A stretch of 64,000 bases of DNA, from the NCBI GenBank assembly GCA_028710525.1, contig JAQTTY010000004.1:1-64000 (forward strand), read 5' to 3'. Below are positions 27,090-34,272 of this stretch, piece after piece; position 1 is the first letter of the stretch; every line of letters starts with the position of its first letter. This stretch comes from Gallionella sp. Its GTDB lineage: Bacteria > Pseudomonadota > Gammaproteobacteria > Burkholderiales > Gallionellaceae. The notes under the pieces were generated by a model, which made no database searches, was not told the DNA's origin, and saw only the letters and a list, made by a program, of their open reading frames with translations. Both the position numbers and the translations under genes were made by a program.

Positions 27090-27627
27090 GCACTTTACCT
27101 ACTTTCAGATAGTCGTCTTTCAGTCGCATGTAGTGCTCGGCCGAATAACGCAGATAGGTCAATTCTTTCTCAGTCAGCGCGCGCACTGCCTGCGCAGGTC
27201 GCCCCATATACAACATGCCACTCTCTAACACTTTACTGGGCGACACCAGACTACCCGCCCCTATCATCACTCGATCGGGTATCACTACGTCGTCCATGAT
27301 GATAGAGCCCATGCCGATCAGACATTCGTTACCGATACGGCAGCCATGCAAGATGACAGCATGCCCCACCGTCACATAGTCACCGATAATAAGTGGCGAA
27401 CCTTCCGGTTTATCTTTCGTCTTGTGTGACACATGGCCCATGCTCAAATCCTGCACATTAGAGCCGCGCCCGATCTCTATACGGTTCACGTCCCCGCGCA
27501 GCACCGTGTTACACCACACCGAAGCATCGTCCGCTATCGTCACATCGCCGATGACTTGGCAGGAAGCGTGCAAAAAGACACGCTCGCCTAGCTGCGGGTA
27601 TGACTCAAGATAATGCGAGGTCGTCAT
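27082..27627 (-). CDS. Gamma-class carbonic anhydrase family protein
   Basis: The 181-residue protein is a left-handed beta-helix built from hexapeptide repeats (VIGDVTIADDASVW, LRGDVNRIEIGRGSNVQD). It holds the metal-site histidine in HVSHKT and GHAVILHGCRIG as in YrdA/CaiE-like gamma carbonic anhydrases. The ATG at 27627 is preferred over 27642 because the protein then starts MTTSHYLESYPQLGERV, a typical opening. It overlaps the end of cheX by 23 bases. Activity as carbonic anhydrase is not certain, since many homologs lack measured activity. Two decayed copies of its N-terminus seem to flank the parDE genes upstream. Confidence 0.88.
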   Translation of the reverse strand: MTTSHYLESYPQLGERVFLHASCQVIGDVTIADDASVWCNTVLRGDVNRIEIGRGSNVQDLSMGHVSHKTKDKPEGSPLIIGDYVTVGHAVILHGCRIGNECLIGMGSIIMDDVVIPDRVMIGAGSLVSPSKVLESGMLYMGRPAQAVRALTEKELTYLRYSAEHYMRLKDDYLKVGKVHV

Positions 27628-28141
27628 CTTTGCTCCACACAAAATTCAATTCCAGAAAGAGCTCGGTCTGGTTCAAACAGACCGGAATGATCACCGTCTG
27701 ACCTGGGCAATAATGCTCGATCTCGTGCCCCACGCCCACCATCATCTTCGGTGTCTGCATATCGAAATCCAAACCATTTTTGGCCAGCACCCGCTTAGCA
27801 CCACCCGCCAACATATTCACCAACTCGCCCACCAGATCAGGTGCGTCTTTATCGAAATTATTGATCTCTTCGCCCATCAACTTGGGCGCGATTTCATCGA
27901 TGGTGGCGCGATTCAGCGTCAGCGAAACACTGCCATTGGTGTTCTTGGCTTTCATGCCGATCAGCGCGGTGACTTCACCCCTCGCCGTCTTATCGTGTTT
28001 AGGTTCGGGCATGCCTGGCTCGATCTCCTCACCGACCATGGTCTGAAAGATGTTGTACAGAGAATGTAGCAGCGCATTGATGATGACGACATCCATATGG
28101 TCGCCGTCATACATGGACTCCGGTTCTACATATTGCGTCAT
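27605..28141 (-). CDS. CheX-like chemotaxis phosphatase domain protein
   Basis: The 178-residue protein has the CheC/CheX-type signature E-x2-N in DLVGELVNMLAGGAKRVL near residue 107, and NGSVSLTLNRATIDEIAPKL before it. CheX enzymes remove phosphate from CheY. A 25-residue N-terminal extension precedes the domain. It heads the operon with the gamma carbonic anhydrase. No other chemotaxis gene is nearby, so it may serve a distant system or another response regulator. Confidence 0.8.
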   Translation of the reverse strand: MTQYVEPESMYDGDHMDVVIINALLHSLYNIFQTMVGEEIEPGMPEPKHDKTARGEVTALIGMKAKNTNGSVSLTLNRATIDEIAPKLMGEEINNFDKDAPDLVGELVNMLAGGAKRVLAKNGLDFDMQTPKMMVGVGHEIEHYCPGQTVIIPVCLNQTELFLELNFVWSKDDDLALS

Positions 28142-28152
28142 AGTGATCTCAC

Positions 28153-28206
28153 TCAGACGTGCTCGCCGAGGATGGGCAAGGTATTGAGGTGGTTGGCTAG
28201 CGGCAT
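28153..28206 (-). repeat. Remnant of a gamma-carbonic-anhydrase N-terminus, copy 1
   Basis: On the minus strand this 17-codon frame reads MPLANHLNTLPILGEHV and stops. The pattern M-x2-(S/A)-(N/H)-(Y/H)-L-x3-P-x-L-G-(E/D) matches the start of the intact gene at 27627 and a second remnant at 28796-28842. The two remnants are imperfect direct repeats of about 48 bases on each side of parDE. Confidence 0.5.
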
Positions 28207-28211
28207 TTCAA

Positions 28212-28496
28212 TCAAAGACTTTCTGGCCACATTCTGGCCGTGTGGATCACCGACAATATCTGCACTTCATCAGCATCCACGAGGTAAGCCAGCACGAACG
28301 GAAAACGGCCAACGGTTAGTTCTCGTGTCCCGGCAACTCGCCCAGCTCTGCCAACCAGAGGATTTTGCGTAAGCACTTCTGCTGCTTTGCGAATAATTGA
28401 AATTACTCGTCTTGCTGCTTGAGGGTTTTCTTGAGTGATGTAGTCGTGAATCTCCGTGAGGTCTAATCTTGCTCGCGGGGTATAGCGTAGCTTCAT
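28212..28496 (-). CDS. parE: RelE/ParE-family toxin
   Basis: The 94-residue product has the ParE layout: PRARLDLTEIHDYITQENPQ, RVAGTRELTVGRFPFVLAY and a C-terminal VQILSVIHTARMWPES. ParE toxins poison gyrase and RelE toxins cleave mRNA; which applies here cannot be told, though the sequence leans to ParE. It overlaps the antitoxin gene by 4 bases. The pair sits between two decayed gene starts next to a cassette array, a usual place for stabilising modules. Confidence 0.85.
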   Translation of the reverse strand: MKLRYTPRARLDLTEIHDYITQENPQAARRVISIIRKAAEVLTQNPLVGRAGRVAGTRELTVGRFPFVLAYLVDADEVQILSVIHTARMWPESL

Positions 28497-28732
28497 GCCT
28501 GAGGCTCGGCGTAACGCGCGAAGAATGCTTCCATCTCCTCGTCCGTCACGAACTCGCCGCGTTGCGCTTGCGCCAGACCTTCTTGAATACGCGCCGTGAT
28601 GCGGCGTTGTTGCGCGATGTAAAGCGACAAGGCTTCGTTTGCCAAATCACTTTCGCTGCGATGACTTTCTTCTGCCAGATGGTCGAGCTGGATTTTCAGT
28701 TCAGGTCGAATCTCAAATGTGGTTGCGCTCAT
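28493..28732 (-). CDS. parD: ParD/CopG-type antitoxin
   Basis: The 79-residue protein has an N-terminal ribbon-helix-helix (TTFEIRPELKIQLDHLAEE, SESDLANEALSLYIAQQ) and a C-terminal acidic part that would wrap the toxin. It is immediately upstream of and overlaps parE, the standard order, so it should repress the operon and neutralise the toxin. Confidence 0.85.
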   Translation of the reverse strand: MSATTFEIRPELKIQLDHLAEESHRSESDLANEALSLYIAQQRRITARIQEGLAQAQRGEFVTDEEMEAFFARYAEPQA

Positions 28733-28795
28733 GGCGATACTCCAAAATTGGATAGGGGGATGTTACTCAAATTATTGTGGCCTGTCCCCGATTGT

Positions 28796-28842
28796 TGGTC
28801 GCCGAGAGTGGGGGAGATGTCGAGGTAGTTGGATAGTGGCAT
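28796..28842 (-). repeat. Remnant of a gamma-carbonic-anhydrase N-terminus, copy 2
   Basis: The minus-strand frame from 28842 reads MPLSNYLDISPTLGDQQ before losing similarity. It forms an imperfect direct repeat with 28159-28206, one on each side of parDE. It looks like a truncated gene start. Confidence 0.5.
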
Positions 28843-28867
28843 GTGATTATTTCAGAAGCCGGAAAAT

Positions 28868-28884
28868 TAATTCGAGTCTGACCC
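28868..28884. repeat. 17-base dispersed repeat, copy 1
   Basis: TAATTCGAGTCTGACCC occurs here and again at 61961-61977. Both copies stand in intergenic DNA at accessory-gene boundaries. The sequence resembles short tags often seen near REP-associated transposases, which is recalled rather than tested. Confidence 0.6.
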
Positions 28885-28901
28885 TTTTAGTTGTTCGTAG
28901 C

Positions 28902-28979
28902 TTCTAACGTGCAGCTAAGGGGCGTGCCGAAGGCGCGTCCCAGCGACCGGAGGGAGCGAACTTGAGCGTAGGGTTAGAG
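28902..28979 (-). repeat. attC site 1 (integron cassette recombination site)
   Basis: On the minus strand the site opens CTCTAACCCTACGCTCAAG and ends CTTAGCTGCACGTTAGAA: inverted 7-base cores with complementary L and R boxes and a palindromic middle. It follows the cassette gene at 28998. It is nearly identical to attC site 2, with four differences in about 73 bases. Confidence 0.85.
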
Positions 28980-28997
28980 AGCATAGGCAGCGCAAAA

Positions 28998-29252
28998 CTA
29001 CTGAACATTTTGGTCTTTCACTTTGTGTGACGCGCCCCGAAATATACGCCACCATTGCTGCACTATAAACAGAAAGCCCGCGAGGACACCCAATACGGTA
29101 ATGAAAAAAGCAACAAGAGCAAGCCAGTGTGCGGACAGAGCAAAAGCCGTGAACCCAAGTGCCACCCCAAAACCAGCGACGCAAAATGCGACGAAGAATG
29201 GAAACAAGCGCTCATTATTTGAATTAGGTAGAAATTTCTTAAGATAGCTCAC
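28998..29252 (-). CDS. Cassette gene: small two-helix membrane protein
   Basis: The 84-residue product has two hydrophobic helices (about residues 17-40 and 43-67), a positively charged N-terminus and a basic, hydrophilic C-terminus. No family is recognised. The gene is a typical single-gene cassette: minus strand, followed directly by an attC site. Transcription probably comes from outside, since cassettes rarely carry promoters. Confidence 0.6.
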   Translation of the reverse strand: MSYLKKFLPNSNNERLFPFFVAFCVAGFGVALGFTAFALSAHWLALVAFFITVLGVLAGFLFIVQQWWRIFRGASHKVKDQNVQ

Positions 29253-29261
29253 GGTTCAGCT

Positions 29262-29339
29262 CTCTAACGTGTAGCTAAGGGGCGCGCCGAAGGCGCGTCC
29301 CAGCGACCAAAGGGAGCGAACTTGAGCGTAGGGTTAGCC
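29262..29339 (-). repeat. attC site 2
   Basis: Minus-strand core GGCTAACCCTACGCTC...TAGCTACACGTTAGAG, with the same palindromic middle as site 1. The stop codon of the cassette gene at 29334 lies inside the site, as is common in integron cassettes. Confidence 0.87.
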
Positions 29340-29852
29340 CTTGTAACGGTGAGTAATGCGAAGGTTGCTACGACATAACTCTGCATGAACATGCTTCTCC
29401 ACTTTAGCGTCATTGCTCCAAAAATCGACTAGGGCTCCCTCCCACAACAACAAAGTTGCCGCTTTTGATGTTAGGTACAAATATGCCGTCCAGTCGCGCT
29501 CTAGAATCAGGGCACAAAGTTCAATTGCATCTGACAACTCACTAGGCTCGAAAACAAATCCAGGCGCTTCCTTGATTGATCGGCCTTCACCACACCTTAA
29601 ACGAATACTTGAAGTTGGATCTTCCTCGTATTCTGAATCGTACATCCAATCGTGGATTTGCAGAAGGCAGCCTTGAAAATTGCCGAGTGATTTCACCAGA
29701 GCTTGAACAAAATGGCTTATATCTTCATTTGAGGTTGGTGGTGCAAACTGTATGTAGTGAACACCTCGAGATAGACCATGTCCGTAAGGTGTTTCATCTA
29801 CACCGTGTTGTAGCAACCACTCTGAACATTCAGTTTCTGTGATGCACTTCAT
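29334..29852 (-). CDS. Cassette gene: unrecognised 172-residue cytosolic protein
   Basis: The product has an acidic, tryptophan-containing composition (IHDWMYDSEYEEDPTSS, LLLWEGALVDFWS) without signal peptide or membrane helices. The overall look is that of small immunity-like proteins, but I cannot assign a family. It lies between attC sites 2 and 3 on the minus strand and its stop overlaps site 2. Confidence 0.6.
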   Translation of the reverse strand: MKCITETECSEWLLQHGVDETPYGHGLSRGVHYIQFAPPTSNEDISHFVQALVKSLGNFQGCLLQIHDWMYDSEYEEDPTSSIRLRCGEGRSIKEAPGFVFEPSELSDAIELCALILERDWTAYLYLTSKAATLLLWEGALVDFWSNDAKVEKHVHAELCRSNLRITHRYKG

Positions 29853-29858
29853 GGCATG

Positions 29859-29927
29859 GGCTAACGTTAAGTTGAGGGGCTGACGCGGGCTGCTTCGCGG
29901 CAGTCCCGCTCGAACGTTAGGTTAGCT
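29859..29927 (-). repeat. attC site 3
   Basis: Minus-strand AGCTAACCTAACGTTCGAGC...CTCAACTTAACGTTAGCC, with complementary arms around a GC-rich middle (GACTGCCGCG/CGCGGGCTG). The shape is close to the short attC type of chromosomal integrons. Confidence 0.88.
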
Positions 29928-30428
29928 GTTTTTTCCCATAATTTTCTTAATAATTTCATCTTTGGCCTCTGTTACTAATTTATCGATGTCTACATAAAGC
30001 GGAACCAGTGCGACTGCCAAGCAGCGTAACGCATACCAAACAGATAGAAATGACACGATAAGTGGAGTGAGAACAGTGCCACGAAAAAGACTTTGCTCTC
30101 CTTGTGAAACGACCAGCGCAAATAGAAAAAAGCCACACGTAGCGACAAAAAGAGCAATTGTGAGCTTCATGACTTGAAGCGCGTAAAACACATGTACTTT
30201 GTTTTCGCCCTCAACAAAATGCAGGCGCACCAATTGTTTTGAGGCGGGGAGGAAGAAATGCATTAGCAGTTTTACAAAAGCCGCAACAAGCGACTGTTTT
30301 AACGCCGGCAAGATAAGGCGGTTGAAGGCCATGATTATGATTGCAGCAACAATACTTCCGATTGCGCCAAGCAATACAATGCCGGGTATGGTGTTCTTGA
30401 GCCATTCTGTTGTAGTTGCAATATCCAT
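29922..30428 (-). CDS. Cassette gene: integral membrane protein
   Basis: The 168-residue product has about four hydrophobic segments: residues 14-37, a middle pair near 86-108 and 118-140, and a short one before VDIDKLVTEAKDEIIKKI. There is no signal peptide and no recognised family. It lies between attC sites 3 and 4 with the stop inside site 3. Confidence 0.6.
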   Translation of the reverse strand: MDIATTTEWLKNTIPGIVLLGAIGSIVAAIIIMAFNRLILPALKQSLVAAFVKLLMHFFLPASKQLVRLHFVEGENKVHVFYALQVMKLTIALFVATCGFFLFALVVSQGEQSLFRGTVLTPLIVSFLSVWYALRCLAVALVPLYVDIDKLVTEAKDEIIKKIMGKNS

Positions 30429-30447
30429 ATTTTTACTTTGTCGTAAC

Positions 30448-30506
30448 AGCTAACGTTAAATTAAGGGGCGCGCGCTAGCGCGACCCGCTTGAATGACGGG
30501 TTAGCT
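30448..30506 (-). repeat. attC site 4
   Basis: Minus-strand AGCTAACCCGTCATTCAAGC...CTTAATTTAACGTTAGCT with the palindromic middle GCGCTAGCGC. It is 59 bases long, a short attC. Confidence 0.87.
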
Positions 30507-30750
30507 CTTCTCGTTTGAAAAGCCTCCGCAAAATCAAATAGCCAAATGCAAAAAATGGCAGTGCCAAAAAATAACGTGCACCGTTTTGGCCAAGTAATGC
30601 TTCAAGCCCTCGATAAATATCTCCCAGCTTCAAGCGACGCCCATTTTGGTACAACTCCTCATTGGGGATGAGAAAAAGGATGGCTAAGCCAAGCAGAATA
30701 AGGACTACCCCAAATGCAAAATCAAAGCGCGCCAAATTTCGATTTGTCAT
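30475..30750 (-). CDS. Cassette gene: two-helix membrane protein
   Basis: The 91-residue protein has two hydrophobic helices (residues 10-28 and about 59-75) joined by a polar loop GRRLKLGDIYRGLEALLGQN. The reading frame ends within attC site 4, so the last residues (TRHSSGSR) are encoded by the site itself. The ATG lies directly beside attC site 5. No family is recognised. Confidence 0.6.
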   Translation of the reverse strand: MTNRNLARFDFAFGVVLILLGLAILFLIPNEELYQNGRRLKLGDIYRGLEALLGQNGARYFLALPFFAFGYLILRRLFKREELTRHSSGSR

Positions 30751-30808
30751 AGCTAACGTTGAATTGAGGGGCTGGCGTAGCCAGTCCCGCTCGAATGTAA
30801 GGTTAGGG
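30751..30808 (-). repeat. attC site 5
   Basis: Minus-strand CCCTAACCTTACATTCGAGC...CTCAATTCAACGTTAGCT around GACTGGC-TAC-GCCAGCC, a 58-base site with perfect central pairing. Confidence 0.88.
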
Positions 30809-30817
30809 AGTTGACCA

Positions 30818-31267
30818 TCATTCGTAGGTACAACTCTCTTTGACGTGACCTTTTTTTAACTTTTCCAAAGCATAGCCTCGTAGCGGCAGCGTGCGATTGC
30901 GCGGTACAGTGGAATGCGCTGGCTTGATGTCACAGCTAGAATACAATTCAAGCAAGCTTGTGGTCTGGCCACCGTCAAGGGCGACAGCACAGACTAGCTC
31001 TTCACCGTAAGCCTCTCCGACGTAGTAATCCATCAGAGCAACACGAGCTTCCTTTGAAGCCTCGTCTTTAGCTTCTAGGAGCGCGGTGAATGCCTTTTCA
31101 TAACCTTTATCCCACCAGTCGTTTTTGCGGCTGGCTTCATCACGGGCGACCAGAACCGGAAGTAACTTTGCTTCGACTGCTATCGGCAGGCTAACTGGAC
31201 AAGCGTTTTGCTCTGCCCCAACTGGCGTACTGAAAGCGCAAACTAAAATTAGAACCAATTTTTTCAT
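30818..31267 (-). CDS. Cassette gene: secreted cysteine-containing protein
   Basis: The 149-residue product has a clear signal peptide ending VGA|EQ near residue 18. The mature part holds four or more cysteines that could form disulfides (NACPVSL, ELVCAVAL, SSCDIKP, ESCTYE). It is therefore periplasmic or secreted. No family is recognised. It stands between attC sites 5 and 6. Confidence 0.65.
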   Translation of the reverse strand: MKKLVLILVCAFSTPVGAEQNACPVSLPIAVEAKLLPVLVARDEASRKNDWWDKGYEKAFTALLEAKDEASKEARVALMDYYVGEAYGEELVCAVALDGGQTTSLLELYSSCDIKPAHSTVPRNRTLPLRGYALEKLKKGHVKESCTYE

Positions 31268-31271
31268 GATG

Positions 31272-31358
31272 CCCTAACGTAGAGCTAACCGGCGCTGCGC
31301 GGCTTTATCGCGCAGCGTCCAGAGAGCGAAGCGAACGGGGTTGAGCGCCGGGTTATGC
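31272..31358 (-). repeat. attC site 6
   Basis: Minus-strand GCATAACCCGGCGCTCAACC...GGTTAGCTCTACGTTAGGG with complementary outer arms and an inner CGCTGCGCG/CGCGCAGCG. It is the longest site of the array and follows the first cassette gene. Confidence 0.88.
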
Positions 31359-31359
31359 A

Positions 31360-31797
31360 TCACGACCCGGCCCTTGATTTAAGGAGTTGGATAGCCTTCA
31401 ATTTTTCTGGCCTGTCGTAGATTGTCGCGCCCAACGGTCGGGTACCAGAGCACATACCAACCTCACGATTCTCATCAATGAAGAACACAAACTCTATCCC
31501 GGCACGTAGAAAGGAGGAACACATTCCACCTTCTGGAATTTGGTCTGTAACTTCAATACGACGCTCGGTTTTTCCCTTGAGTGTTTCGGTGACTTCGATA
31601 ACTGCACGGATATAGCCGCCGCCGAAGACGCTCTGGTCCTCCACATAGTGCAATTCCTGGACGACTCCCACGACGACTACTTGAGCATCCCTGAATTTTT
31701 GAATATCGGTACGTTTTACGCACGAGCACGCATTCGCCCACTGGATACCAAGTACCAAGAGGATTAACAGTGTGAAGAGATTACGAACCAGATGCAT
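31360..31797 (-). CDS. Cassette gene: secreted TIMP/NTR-like protein
   Basis: The 145-residue product has a signal peptide that would be cut just before CSCVKRTDIQKFRDAQVVVV. An N-terminal Cys-x-Cys followed by a beta-rich domain with Cys near 93 and 115 is the layout of netrin/TIMP-like OB-fold domains. Bacterial versions are secreted and of unknown target. The ATG is embedded in the core GTTATGC (31800-31794), so this is the first cassette of the array, next to pyrC. The 31801-31932 stretch may be the old attI side, but no integrase gene is present. Confidence 0.7.
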   Translation of the reverse strand: MHLVRNLFTLLILLVLGIQWANACSCVKRTDIQKFRDAQVVVVGVVQELHYVEDQSVFGGGYIRAVIEVTETLKGKTERRIEVTDQIPEGGMCSSFLRAGIEFVFFIDENREVGMCSGTRPLGATIYDRPEKLKAIQLLKSRAGS

Positions 31798-31932
31798 AAC
31801 GTAATATAGAAAACATTTTCATAGGGCAGCAATGTCGCCTAATACAAACGGGTTCGAAACAAGATTTCTTATCTTCAAGCACTTGGGTTTCCTCCTTGCA
31901 TTTAGGACCGCCTAAAAATTTGCGGAAGAATC

Positions 31933-32976
31933 TTAAACCTGATTCTCTGCCAGTTTCCACTTCATCATCTCCCCCGCTCTCAGCGGCACAAGCTGATGCT
32001 CCCCAAACCCTACTGACGCAGGCACTTGCCATTCCCTTTTCTCTAACGTGACCTTGTCGGTATTACGTGGCAGGCCGTAGTAGTCGGCTCCATAAAAGCT
32101 GGCGAAAGCTTCCAACTTATCCAATGCGCCCGCTGCTTCGAAAGCTTCGGCGTAGAGCTCGATGGCGTTATGCGCGCTGTAGCAACCGGCGCAGCCGCAG
32201 GCGTTCTCTTTGGTGTGTTGTGCGTGTGGGGCACTGTCGGTTCCTAGGAAGAATTTCTTGCTGCCGCTGGTGGCGGCTTTAACCAAGGCCTCGCGGTGGA
32301 TCTCGCGTTTCAATATCGGCAAGCAATAGAAGTGTGGGCGTATACCGCCGACCAACATGGCGTTGCGATTGTAGAGCAGGTGTTGCGGGGTGAGGGTGGC
32401 GGCGATGTTGTCGCCCGCGCTGGTCACGAACTGTGCGGCGTCTTTGGTGGTGATGTGCTCGAACACTACGCGCAGCTCGGGCATGTCTTTGAGCAGCGGT
32501 TGCATGACGCGCTCGATGAACATCGCTTCGCGGTCGAACACGTCGATGTCGCTATCAGTCACTTCACCGTGCACCAGCAGCGGCATGCCGCAGGCTTGCA
32601 TCTCTTCCAGCGCGGCATAGGTCAGACGCAGATCGGTCACACCCGCATCGGAGTTGGTGGTCGCACCCGCTGGATACAACTTCACTGCATGCACGATGCC
32701 GCTGGCCTTGGCTTTTTTGATCTCAGCTGCGCTGGTGTTGTTGGTCAGATACAGCGTCATTAGCGGCTCGAATTTCATACCCGCAGGCAAGGCAGCCAGG
32801 ATGCGCTCGCGGTAGGCGACGGCCATCTCGGTGCTGGTCACGGGCGGACGCAGATTGGGCATGACGATGGCGCGGGCAAACTGGCGCGCGGTGTCGGGCA
32901 AGACCGAGGCCATCAATGCGCCATCGCGCAAATGCAGATGCCAATCATCGGGACGAGTAAGGGTGAGCGTTTGCAT
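31933..32976 (-). CDS. pyrC: Dihydroorotase PyrC
   Basis: PyrC closes carbamoyl-aspartate to dihydroorotate in pyrimidine synthesis. The 347-residue class II enzyme has the zinc ligands in [10 protein letters not shown] at residues 10-19, the bridging lysine in [15 protein letters not shown] near 99, LLVHGEVTD near 137, the histidine in VVFEHITT, and [14 protein letters not shown] near 250. The length is normal. It lies directly upstream of the cassette array on the same strand, so read-through from its promoter may express the cassettes. It has no neighbours of the same pathway here. Confidence 0.97.
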   Translation of the reverse strand: MQTLTLTRPDDWHLHLRDGALMASVLPDTARQFARAIVMPNLRPPVTSTEMAVAYRERILAALPAGMKFEPLMTLYLTNNTSAAEIKKAKASGIVHAVKLYPAGATTNSDAGVTDLRLTYAALEEMQACGMPLLVHGEVTDSDIDVFDREAMFIERVMQPLLKDMPELRVVFEHITTKDAAQFVTSAGDNIAATLTPQHLLYNRNAMLVGGIRPHFYCLPILKREIHREALVKAATSGSKKFFLGTDSAPHAQHTKENACGCAGCYSAHNAIELYAEAFEAAGALDKLEAFASFYGADYYGLPRNTDKVTLEKREWQVPASVGFGEHQLVPLRAGEMMKWKLAENQV

Positions 32977-33084
32977 GGCAGATTCCAGATTGATTCAACA
33001 GCGGGAATTGTAATGGATAAGTAGGGGAATTCCGCATACATCCCCTCCCAATGTCAGGGGTGTTGCGTAATCATCTACGTTTTC

Positions 33085-33121
33085 ACCCCCACCCTAGCCC
33101 TCCCCCTAAAAGAGGGAGGGG
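33085..33121. repeat. Pyrimidine-rich intergenic repeat with a CT/AG hairpin
   Basis: A run of C and T with the form CACCCTAGCCCTCCCCCT is followed by AAAAGAGGGAGGGG, giving a purine-pyrimidine hairpin. Such tracts recur between genes in many proteobacterial genomes; only one copy is in this window. The rest of 33014-33184 shows no other element. Confidence 0.5.
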
Positions 33122-33184
33122 ACTAATCGCAAGGGGCATGTCCGTGGTTGTAAGGCAGCACGCTGCAACAACACACGCCAAATG

Positions 33185-33216
33185 AAAAGCCTGCACCGTT
33201 TCCGGTACAGGCTTTT
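33185..33216 (-). terminator. Terminator of the DUF1161 gene
   Basis: AAAAGCCTG and CAGGCTTTT form the outer stem, ACCG and CGGT the inner, separated by one mismatch, with a TTTC loop. It lies 19 bases past the stop of the minus-strand gene at 33235. Confidence 0.8.
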
Positions 33217-33234
33217 AGTGTGGCTAGTTGTTAC

Positions 33235-33516
33235 TTATTTCGCTGCGGGTGCGGCTTCAGCAGCAGGCGCCACTACCATGCCTGCGCGCTTATAGCTGAT
33301 GTGCTTGGTGCCGCCATCACATGTGCCTACGGTCTTGCCGGAGTCTTCCTTACCGTTCTCGACCACTTCCAGCGTGTAGTTCTTCACGCCCTTAGCTTGA
33401 AACTTGGTATCGATCTCAGACTTGAGTTCTTCGCAGGGCTTAGCCGCGAACGCGCTCATGGACACACCCAACAGACATACTGCCAATAAAGTACCGCCAG
33501 TTTTCTTCGTAATCAT
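33235..33516 (-). CDS. DUF1161 periplasmic protein
   Basis: The 93-residue product has a signal peptide ending AFA near residue 24, then KPCEELKSEIDTKFQAKGV and VVGTCDGGTKHISYKR-like text that matches DUF1161. Two cysteines (near 28 and 65) may pair. The function of the family is unknown. The C-terminus is Ala/Pro-rich. It is a single-gene unit with its own terminator. Confidence 0.82.
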   Translation of the reverse strand: MITKKTGGTLLAVCLLGVSMSAFAAKPCEELKSEIDTKFQAKGVKNYTLEVVENGKEDSGKTVGTCDGGTKHISYKRAGMVVAPAAEAAPAAK

Positions 33517-33636
33517 GTGAACTCCTTGAAATAGTACGGCTAGTGCCGCTGATGACCTTAGACCTTGCGTTACCGCGCTGCAAAATCGTGTGGCAGTCTC
33601 TACGTTAGCTTGGTTGCTGTCAATCTAGGAAAATGC

Positions 33637-34272
33637 CTAGTTCGTAGACGCGACTTGCAGTATCCCAGCCAACGAAAATGCAGCGATATGCGCGGCGATG
33701 GCGTTGATCTCTTTATGGTCGTAACGCAGCTTGGGATCCATGCGCTGCAATACAGGCTGCGAGTTACGGTAATACAGACATTGCCCTAGGATGCTGCTGA
33801 CCATGCGCCGCTGTTCGGCTTCACCCATAGGCCGGCCTGCGACCTCGTTCAACAATTCGCCCAGATACTCATGCAGGGGTGCGATGGCATCACGCACAAT
33901 CTGGTCCAGCGCGGGTGTGGGGTCGGCCAATTCTCGCGCCATGATCTGGCATTGCAAGGAGGCTTTCTTCTCGTCCAGCAGCATATGCATGAAGTCGTGA
34001 ATAAAGGCCTGTGTACGCACCTTGGGGCAGGCATCTAGTGTTGCATTGGTCTGCTGCAAGGCTTTAAGGGGGGCGAAGTTGAGCGCTTCGGCGAGCAGGC
34101 CATCTTTACCGCCGAAGTGATAATTCACCGCTGCGATATTGGCCTCGGCGCGCTTGCAGATCTCGCGCACGGTAGCCGACTGGAAGCCCTGCTGTGAGAA
34201 CACCTCACGTGCGGCAACGATGAGCCGCTCGCGGGTCTGCTCACTGTTACCACGCAGTTCGGCTTCTGTCAT
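33637..34272 (-). CDS. TetR-family repressor of the RND operon (CerR/DUF1956 type)
   Basis: The 211-residue protein has an N-terminal TetR helix-turn-helix (REVFSQQGFQSATVREICKR, ANIAAVNYHFGGKDGLL) and a C-terminal ligand domain with CLYYRNSQPVL, the pattern of the DUF1956/CerR group. It overlaps the outer-membrane-factor gene by 4 bases, so it is the last gene of the efflux operon and would report its transcription back. The likely operator is the palindrome at 40169-40184 before the adaptor gene. Confidence 0.88.
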   Translation of the reverse strand: MTEAELRGNSEQTRERLIVAAREVFSQQGFQSATVREICKRAEANIAAVNYHFGGKDGLLAEALNFAPLKALQQTNATLDACPKVRTQAFIHDFMHMLLDEKKASLQCQIMARELADPTPALDQIVRDAIAPLHEYLGELLNEVAGRPMGEAEQRRMVSSILGQCLYYRNSQPVLQRMDPKLRYDHKEINAIAAHIAAFSLAGILQVASTN

